DNA of 64,000 nt from positions 642,522 to 706,521 of the forward strand of contig VXAI01000179.1 in assembly GCA_013399305.1 (NCBI GenBank), read 5' to 3'. Of the stretch, positions 55,201-64,000 are shown one piece after another; the first letter of the stretch is position 1, and each line of letters begins with the position of its first letter. This DNA comes from Rostratula benghalensis (Eukaryota; Chordata; Aves; Charadriiformes; Rostratulidae). The position numbers were made by a program, and so were the translations under genes. The notes under the pieces are model-generated. The model ran no database searches. It saw only the letters and a list, made by a program, of their open reading frames with translations, and was not told the origin of the DNA.

Positions 55201-55300
55201 GGCCAAACTCAGTCCTCATAAAACCCAATTGACTTCATTCAAAAAACTCCTATAAAGATGACTGATGTCATTGGAGTCCCACCAGGGATGAATTTGGCCC
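55201..55300. repeat. 100-base ancient repeat with inverted ends
   Basis: It begins GGCCAAACTCAGTCCT and ends AGGGATGAATTTGGCCC, which are imperfect inverted repeats (13 of 16 aligned positions pair). Inside are ATTGACTTCATT and GTCATTGGAGTC, also roughly inverted. The palindromic plan resembles an old short amniote interspersed repeat whose family name I cannot give with certainty. Confidence 0.6.
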
Positions 55301-55559
55301 ATGCCATTCCTCCTGTTTAGTCATTGCATAGGAATGTAGAGAAGAAATGCATGCTGGGCTCTAGGACTCTATCTCTCAACAAAACTGCCAGGGCTGAAAA
55401 ATAATTACACGTGAATATAAATTTGTCTTGCACACTCCATTAGATCTTCCAGGTCAGCCACTGCTTTCAGCTGCCCAGGTACAAACCAGATTATCTCCTT
55501 TCACCACTGAGGGCTGAGCAGGAGTTTCTACATGAGTGTGCCAGGACTCTTGGGAGCAA

Positions 55560-55695
55560 AAGCAGCAGCATTATCCCCAATTTACAGATGAGAAACCAAA
55601 ACAGGGAGCTGAAGTGATTTGCTTCAGCTCACATGTGGTGACAGAGGTAGAAGAGGTATTGAAACTTAAGTACTTATGGCTCCTCGCCACTTAGG
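55560..55695 (-). mobile_element. MIR-type ancient SINE remnant
   Basis: On + it reads as the reverse of MIR: ATTATCCCCAATTTACAGAT, GAGCTGAAGTGATTTGC, TCACATGTGGTGACAGAGG. The order of blocks follows the MIR consensus read backwards over about 130 bases. Confidence 0.75.
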
Positions 55696-57399
55696 CCATG
55701 TATTCCTGTGATATATCTTTTTAATTTCCCTCTCTTTTCCCCATCTCCCTTCTCCCCTGCCCCCAACCCCATCAACATTGTATGTAGCCGCACAACTGGG
55801 AAGCTGGGATTAATCCATCCCTAGGGAAACTGGGATTAATATACAACTCATGCGAAACCTTTAAAAACCCAATGATTTGTGGTTCCCTTTTCAGAGGCAC
55901 ATGTAATCCACAGCTGAAAAGTAACTATTTGCTGTTCCAGTGCACATTCTGAGAGAAGCTTTTGCTCTGTTTTATGAATGTACACTGAAGACCCCATCTG
56001 ACAGGATTTTTTCCTGCATCCAACAAAAAAAACAGGCCAAGTAGGCTGTGCAGAATCAGGCTCTTGTGGAGCAGTAACAGTTTATGGGCAGAAAAAGAAT
56101 GACTGGAATGCAAAAGGGGGGGTGAAGAGAGAGAAAGATGTGCCAAGACATCTTTACATTTTCTCTTGTAACTGGAAATGGTTAAAAAAAAAAGAGAGAG
56201 AAACAAAAAATCTGTGTTTCCCCTGTAAATCTTGCAGGAAGAGACAACTAGAGTCAGGTGCCCTCATTTTTACTCTTCCAAACTCTCATTCAGTGATGTT
56301 TTTATGATTAAAATACAAAATTTAAAGCAACTGTGAAAACAGAATCAACTCTCGATTGGCAGATAGAGGCCTAAGTAAGTTTTATTCACTGTATGACTGT
56401 CAAATTAAAACACATGCAAAGAGAGAAAAGGAAAACAAAGAAAAGGGAGGTAATAATTCATTTAAATTATTTGTAATCCCGATTCAAAAGGTACATATCC
56501 CGTCTAAATAATTTCATTTATTTTGAGGGTTAGTACAACTTATCTCTTCTGACTGTCATGATTTCAACTCTTCTTTGCTCTCCTTGGAATCCAATGAACT
56601 GATACTGCCTGGCAAAATTCAGACACTGGAGGGAACAGGCAAGCTGTTCACCAGTGCAGCTGAGAGCATGACCAGAGAGATGGCCTTTGTTTGCACGAGG
56701 TTGAAAGTGGCTTTCTCGGGAGAGGAAATGTGCACACGTATATGAGTAGTACAGTGACATTAAGAGGCTGTTTGTGTATCCTGGGCTTAGTACATACACG
56801 TAGTTTTAATACATGTGTAATTGTGATTATGTCGATTCTAGAATTTTATTTTTTTTTAATGCACATAAAAATACACGTCCAAGGAAATTCTTGGCAGGCA
56901 GATCACCAGGCTTCAGACTTTATAGATGAAACACTTCTCATGCCCAGCTGGGAGGAGCAATTTCTCCACCTTTGCGACCCCGCGGTTATAATGGTTCACA
57001 GGAACCAGTAACTGACACGGTTTCTTACCTCGCCATGGGTGTTTCAGTATCCCAGTGTTAAGGAGGTGGTGGAGCAACCGTGGGAAAACCTCAGTGGAGT
57101 TACCCTCCCTGCATCCCTTCCTCCCTCCCTTTGGACCCAACTTGGATTTCTGCCTCATAATCATGACCTCTGAAAAACGACTGGCTCAGAGTGACAGAGC
57201 CCTGCGCTTTGTCCCTCCGCGACAGGACCCCGTGAACATCCCTATTCCTTTACTCTGTGCCATGAACAACACAAGAGGGACGGTGAAGTTCATCTGGCAT
57301 TTTCCCTCCGAATATCCCTTTAGAAAAAAAAAATAATAATGCACGTCTTGGGGAGGAAAGCGGGGGGAAGTGAAACGAGTCACCTAGCCCTTAGGCTGG
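55696..57399. other. Sequence leading into the CpG island
   Basis: AT-rich until about 56,900, then increasingly GC-rich toward the island. There is a CCTCCCTCCC-type pyrimidine tract near 57110-57131. I see no gene. Confidence 0.5.
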
Positions 57400-58780
57400 C
57401 ACACCCTTAGTTCACGCCGTGGCAGCGCTCGGTGCTGCAGGTCGCTCCTCGGAGAGGCGCGGGATACCGTGCCCCTTGTCCCGGCAGCGGCGTACGCCGG
57501 CGGCAGCCGGGAACCGCCCGGCGCGCTGGCGGGGGCGGGTGGCCTTTTCCAAGGAGAGCTCTCCAGGCAGTGACCCGCGCGGGGCGAGGCGGCTGCTCCC
57601 GCTGGGGTTGCGCAAGGCGAGGCAGCTAAACCCCAACGGAGGAGCCGGGGGAAACCTTGAGAGGCAGCGCAAATTGCCCCCGAGAGACGCTGCCGAGAAA
57701 AGGCAGCCCGATGCGGCTCGGCAAATGTGAGGCCAGCGCAGCAGAAGGATTCTCTTTGCTCCAGCCGGGCTCCGCGCAAAACGCGCCCGGCGGAGCGCCG
57801 CGCAGAGCTCCGTGCTCGTCCCACGGTGTCGAAGCGCGGAGGGACAGCCCAGGCTTGGATGATTTCACTCCCGCTCTCCTTGCTTGTACCGAGCAGTTGG
57901 TTTTCAGATGCCTTCTAAGACAAAACCCAAAAAAAAAAAAAAAAACCCCACACACACACACAAAAAAATCTTTTAGCAACCTTTTAGGCATTGTGGAACG
58001 CGAGTGGCGGGTGGGAAGAAAAGCAAAAAGCAAGCCGGCTTCAAACTCTGCCCTTTGTCGCAGCCTCCGGAGCGGGATGGACGCAAGAGGCATCATCTGA
58101 ACACCCCGCGCTTCCCAAGGGCCTTCCCTCGCTGAAGGTGGACGCTGCAGCCCGGCCGCAGCAAGTGCCTTTAAATCAGTTACGATGCGCTCGAATCGGT
58201 GTCCAATAAAAAAAGTGGGGGGAGAACCTCCCTTTACATTAAACGACTTGCAACTGCAACTTTTCCCCTGTCCTTGCTAGGATTCCTTGACCAAATAAAG
58301 AAATATTTTCTAAAAGCGAAGCGCGGAAGGGGGCAAAAGGAAACGCTTTGGACCGAGGGGCTTCGCGGCTTCAAAGCATCCGCGCTTCGGCCGCGCAGGA
58401 ACCGCGGGGTAGGTCCGATGTTCTTCGCGACGTGTCGCCGCGCTAATTTGCGGGAGGCATTTCTTATCGCGGGGGGCACTGGTTTGTGACGGGGAGGCGG
58501 GGGAGAGGGTTGAGGGTTTGCTGAGGGGACGAGAAAGGAAGGCAAGAGGCGCTTCAAAGGCTCAGGCGGATCCCCCATCCCTGAGCGCTCTCCCCCGTCT
58601 CCATCCAAAGCGGTTTCGCAGTGGAATAAACATCTCTGATCTAAGACAGCTGCCGGGAATCAAAGGCCTCCCCTATCACCGCTGAACCGGCCGAAGATGC
58701 GACTGAAAAATGCCCGCTCCTGACAAGAGAAGGGATGGGTGTGCGAAGGCGGCTCTTCCCGCAGCGCCTTCAGGCTGTGA
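57400..58780. promoter_or_regulatory. CpG island downstream of OSR1
   Basis: About 1.4 kb with very dense CpG, unlike the AT-rich, CpG-poor sequence on both sides. It contains a GC box (GGGGGCGGG near 57530), a CCAAT box followed by an A-rich run (58202-58213, + strand), and G-rich tracts near 58470-58530. It starts about 0.4 kb past the OSR1 polyadenylation site in transcript direction and does not overlap the OSR1 coding exons. Many open frames cross it in all directions, which is expected from its high GC content; I recognise no protein among them. It may be a promoter for an unannotated transcript or a regulatory island of OSR1. Confidence 0.8.
57929..57966. repeat. A17 run followed by a short CA repeat
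   Basis: Seventeen A residues, then CCCC, a (CA)6 tract and A7, lie inside the CpG island. This is a simple sequence repeat with no coding content. Confidence 0.9.
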
Positions 58781-59190
58781 AAGCAGCAACAGTTTGCCCA
58801 TTATTCATCTGATTTGTTTTATAACACTTCTGACACCTAATCTTATCAGCTAATACCCAAGATTTAGTTACCCAAGAAGATGATTTTTTTTCCATACTAG
58901 CAGCAAAATTATTTGACTCCCTGCAGATCTGCTTACTTTTGTCAGCCTCAAAAAATTAAAATAAATTTTAAAAAATAACAATACTAAAAAAAATCATGAA
59001 AAAAAAATGGAAGAGAGGAAGAGGAAAGCTTATGCATAAAGGAAAGATCCAGACTTCTCCAGGCTGGTAGAAACAAGCACTGAGGAAATACCAAGTTAAC
59101 TCAAAAAAAAAAAAAAAAAAAGTTCTGAATATTGACAGAGAGGGTTTGTTACGGGAAAGACCAGAAACCAAATGAACACATACATATTCC
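58781..59190. other. AT-rich stretch between CpG island and OSR1 3' end
   Basis: This begins with an AT-rich block (58790-58960) containing several ATTA/TAAT and GATAA/TTATC cores, then A-rich sequence with a 19-base A run (59103-59121). I see no gene. The first part looks like a possible conserved regulatory block, which is inference only. Confidence 0.4.
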
Positions 59191-59194
59191 ATGC

Positions 59195-60343
59195 AGACTT
59201 GCCTGTAAAATAACGATTTATTTTAATACTTAAAAAACACACACAATCCAGTGATAAATGTCAATTACCAATAATCAGCATAAAGTGCCAAACAGCCATA
59301 CAACTTTTTTTTTTTTTTTTTAATAAACAAAACTTATTGGAATGTCTCTTAATTTGAATACACTGTTCAAAAAGCCAGCATTTAAAAAAATACGCTCTCA
59401 GGTTGAGATTTGTTCTCTGTCATCAGGACACATGAAGATTTAAAGTACCACTAAAACCACATTGTGCATACCGTCAGTTTGATGTATTGCAATCTTTCTT
59501 TCCTCTGTTTTTTTTTTTTCTTTTCTGTGTTTTTTTTTAAATAAGTCCACAAGTTACAAACCTCCTCACAGCGCACTAGACCACAAGGACAAAATAAAGA
59601 TCTCCGTGTCCCATGAACGTTGATTTGTCCTACACACAGGGAACCTGCAGGTCTCAGATCTGGATGCATCTTCTAGCGCATGATAGGACTCCTCACTTGA
59701 AAGATTTCAGGTCATTTCCAAACATTCTCCTTTTAGGAAAACACACAAGCAAATAATATTTGCAAGTTGCCCTTCTCCTTGTCCTAATGGTGCTGTGATG
59801 AGAAGCCACTGTTTCAGTTCTTAATCATCTTCTGGAGCTTTCTGTATTTCCTGAAGTGTAAAAATAAGAAGCTTTATACAGTCAAAAAAAAAAAAAAGTA
59901 TAAAATAAGAGGTTGGTGGTTTGATTTGTTGTTGGTTGTTTTCTTTTTAAAAAAAATGTAATACTTTTGGAAGCTACGATTTTGGGGGGTTTTGTTGGGA
60001 TTCAGTAAGGGGAGGGAGTTGTGGGTTGTTGTTTAGTTTAAAAGAGATTCCTGTCCAACACGTGAGCACCACCTTTTGGCATAAAGTTTATCAAAGCCAC
60101 ACAAGTCAGCTAGCAGTCTCTGCATCATTCATGGATATTTTAAATGCAAAATAATCTTTTCACCCACGACTTAGGAAGTCAGTTGCTTTGGCAGGGGTGG
60201 GCAGGGGGTGCAGGTTTTGCTCTTCTTAAAGTACAAACAAAAACAAAACACAATGTTCAGTGCTCCCATCCTGAAAGTTTTGTTTCTGCTCTTGTTTCGG
60301 TGTAAAATCTGAAGGGGAGGAAAAGTTCATAGAAGCTGGAGAT
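59195..60343 (-). other. OSR1: OSR1 3' untranslated region
   Basis: This follows the TGA stop at 60344-60346 on the minus strand. The only AATAAA I see on this strand before the next region is at 59217-59222, so the UTR is about 1.15 kb. It is rich in A and T runs (a 17-base homopolymer at 59305-59321, T on the + strand). The exact cleavage site is inferred. Confidence 0.7.
59217..59222 (-). terminator. OSR1: Polyadenylation signal AATAAA of OSR1
   Basis: AATAAA on the minus strand (TTTATT on +). About 30-50 bases further on in transcript direction, roughly 59186-59168, the sense strand is GU-rich (TATGTATGTGTTC), as expected for a downstream element. Cleavage would fall near 59190-59205. 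Confidence 0.65.
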
Positions 60344-61687
<1,344 letters not shown>

Positions 61688-61691
<4 letters not shown>

Positions 61692-61697
61692 GGTGGC
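61688..61697 (-). promoter_or_regulatory. OSR1: Kozak translation start context of OSR1
   Basis: Read on the minus strand this is GCCACCATGG, a full match to the vertebrate Kozak consensus with A at -3 and G at +4. It decides the start codon: 22 bases of 5' UTR (61692-61713) lie between it and the splice acceptor of the exon. Confidence 0.9.
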
Positions 61698-61713
61698 CAC
61701 TCAGGAGGAGGAT

Positions 61714-64000
61714 CTAGGGAACAGGGCAGGAAAAGGTCTGGAAAATAAAGATGGAGGGGGAAAAAGGAAGAGGTGGATTTATATGACGATAAAAGCAGAG
61801 GGAAATTCTCACCTCAGCCCTGGTTAACGACCTTCTCCAAAGCCACAGGAGAAGGCTGCCTTGGACTTGGAGAGGCCTGACCAGCTCTTGCCTATAAGCG
61901 TATTCCCACAGACATGCCCTTTTCCCATCCCTCACACACAAAATTTGTATCCCATCCACAATCATTCACTCCCGGCAACAGCATCCCTGTGCTATGTCAA
62001 CCTCCGACAATCCTCTGCACAGGGACAGTGAAGAGATGCTGTTTCGGCCCACAAAGCTCAGACTTTTCCCCTGTCATTTAAAATTCATTCCTGAGCACCC
62101 TCAGCCTGTAGAAAATAGTGTGATACTGTGACTCAGGGAGAGGGTGAAGAGAGTTCACTGCCCCGGAGGTGCTCAGCTCCCATGCAACCTGGCCTGATCC
62201 AAGTCTGCCTTTGGTGTGGTGGAGGCAGCTAGGTGCTCAGAACTGCATGTCCTCCCTCATTCAAAAAAAAAAAACAAAAAACAAAAAACAACCAAACACA
62301 ATAATATTCTTTTTTTGGTGGAGTGGGGGACAGGAAGGGAAGGGAATACTAGCAAACAGCCTTCCCTCTTATGTACTGCAAACAGAAATGGGAAAATGCT
62401 GAGTTTGGGTGACAAATCTGAAGTGCCATTTGGTCTCCCCAGGGGGAAGTGCCTGGCTTCAAGCCCACATCCTAACCTAGGCGATCACTTAATTAGAACC
62501 CTTCAAAAGGCAAAAAGGCAAGGGCTGAAGGGCCCCTTCCCATGGGGACACCCAGCCCACTAGCTGCAGGGCCGCAGCCCTTCCCTGGCCTGGGTACTAC
62601 CACCTTTGTCTTTGTTTCAGGGTCCTACCAAGCTTCCAGCCTCTCCTCTGGGCCAGATCCCTACCCATTCCATGCCACAAAGTGAAAGAGAAAATGCTAC
62701 CAGGCAGCAGCATTGAGGCACATCTGGCCCTGCCTGCAAATTCAACCCTGGCTGCTGTCAACCATTTGGCAGGAGATGCCCCCCAAGGGCTGGTCATAGG
62801 GATGCAGTTTCCCCTCTTTGTAGGTGCAAGGCAGCACCCACAGCTTTTGGAGGCATCACTTTTCAGCAGCCATGGGGGCCTCCTCTTGACCCCTCAGTTT
62901 GAATTCATTCCCCTCCCCGATCACCTCTGGCATTCACCCTCAATAGGGATATTTTCCAGCAGAATGCCTATAGAGTCTGCACAGGGTGCTCATAAGGCCC
63001 CCACAGGCTTGCTGCAGGATTCCCACAGGATCTACATAGAATCCCCACAGGATCCCAGCAGGATCCTCCTGGTCCTCAGTCAGGAGGGCCAGTTCATCCC
63101 CACGCGAAGAGTAAAGGCCCTTTGGAGAAAAGGAGGCAGTAAAGTGCTGCAGAGCAGTAATTGTCCCCCTGGGCCAGAGGGGTGGAAACTGGTGGCAGAA
63201 GAGGTCTAAAGACCAGGGAAACAAATCTGATTTATATGTGGGCTGTTGCCTGGACTGAGGAGCTGCGTCTGGAAGGGTGTGAGAGGGAGAAGCTTACTCT
63301 GAGCAGTTCTATATGCCAGGTCCACCTTTCACACCACTTTACATAAATCAGCAGCAGGAAGAGAGACCCAAACCTTAGAGGAATTCCATCGCAATGACCC
63401 AGAATAAGAGATTGTGACATTGTACCTTTTTTAATTGGATACATTTTAGATCTTGGCTGTTTGAAAGATGTATATATTACATTCTCCTCCCTTTTTCCAT
63501 TTTCTTTTTTTTTTAATCTACTTAGGGGTGATGAACCAACCAGACTGATTTGTTGTTTAACTAGGGAAATGCTTTTTATTTTGTTAGTGCTGCCTATACA
63601 CTAGGCTTGATCACTTCATAGCACAAATGTTTCAATTGATGACCCCTGAATGCAAAGTACATGGAAAACACTCTTGGCTTGCTACCTGAAATGTCTTTTT
63701 CTGTCTGTCACAAGGACTCCATGTCTATTTTCCCACCTAGGTGGCCCTAGATCTCTCAATCATGAAACATACTATTGCAAACTGAGTTAACTGCTGGGTT
63801 TAAACCCCTTTCTTTTTATACTTAGACAATCTTTAATATGTAAGCAAAAATTTACTATGCCAATTTGGGTAAATTTTTTGCTCAATAATACTTTAAAAGT
63901 TCTCTTTCAATTTCCCTGATGAAGAAGGGGGCAGAAGCCAAGGAGAAATACAGTCGGGTCATAATAGCATCCATTGTGCCCACGTTTTTTTTGCTACAGC
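61714..64000 (-). other. OSR1: OSR1 intron 1, partial (runs off the window)
   Basis: The coding exon begins at 61713 after a clear acceptor on the minus strand (CCTGCCCTGTTCCCTAG|ATC). In other vertebrates exon 1 of OSR1 is non-coding and CpG-rich. I see no CpG-dense block from 61,750 to 64,000, so exon 1 probably lies beyond the window. The intron contains an A-rich run near 62260-62305 and an imperfect tandem repeat near 62990-63075. Confidence 0.75.
62990..63075. repeat. Imperfect short tandem repeat (core CCCACAGGATC)
   Basis: Five to six degenerate copies of a 13-18 base unit around CCCACAGGATC or CAGCAGGATCC occur in a row on the + strand. Read on + they are part of an open frame (62682-63209) as a repeated SPQDP/SRI-like motif. 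It lies inside OSR1 intron 1. Confidence 0.6.

Noticed and set aside
57384..58608. Many open frames in the CpG island, up to 156 codons
   Set aside because: Arg/Ala/Pro/Gly-rich in all phases, as expected from CpG-rich DNA; none shows a conserved domain.
61692..61700. Three-codon N-terminal extension of OSR1
   Set aside because: It begins at GTG, not ATG, and the next ATG has a perfect Kozak context and gives the known OSR1 N-terminus.

Overview
The window looks like vertebrate nuclear DNA from a bird. The evidence is four CR1 LINE fragments, two of them ending in the short 3' tail repeats typical of avian CR1 (ATTCTGTG and ATTCTATG types), low repeat density, long AT-rich non-coding stretches, and one intron-containing gene whose protein is clearly OSR1 (odd-skipped related 1). 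I cannot name the species. OSR1 orthology would place the window on the equivalent of chicken chromosome 3, but that is background knowledge and not visible here.

Layout: bases 1 to about 57,380 form a gene desert with no exon I can recognise. It holds four CR1 fragments (9.26, 27.4, 31.4 and 41.8 kb, all on the + strand), three worn MIR/L2-type elements, worn copies of an older short repeat (one with matching inverted ends at 55.2 kb), microsatellites, homopolymer runs, several short tandem duplications, several near-perfect palindromes, and one assembly gap of 36 N inside a GAGGA-type repeat. From about 57,400 to 58,780 there is a strong CpG island that does not cover the OSR1 coding exons. 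From about 59,195 to beyond 64,000 lies OSR1 on the minus strand: terminal exon with a 1.15 kb 3' UTR, a 565-base intron, the main coding exon, and part of intron 1. The non-coding first exon is not visible and probably lies beyond 64,000.

How it fits together: OSR1 is a developmental zinc-finger transcription factor, and such genes typically sit beside deserts holding distant enhancers. The desert downstream of its 3' end fits this. I list some AT-rich, homeobox- or octamer-rich stretches as enhancer candidates, but conservation cannot be judged from one sequence. I found no CRISPR array, operon, tRNA or rRNA gene, complete transposon or retroviral provirus, and nothing that qualifies as a new biological system. 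The least explained items are the orphan CpG island, two long unexplained ORFs near 38 to 40 kb, and a Ser/Thr-rich reading frame ending at an AATAAA near 44.1 kb.
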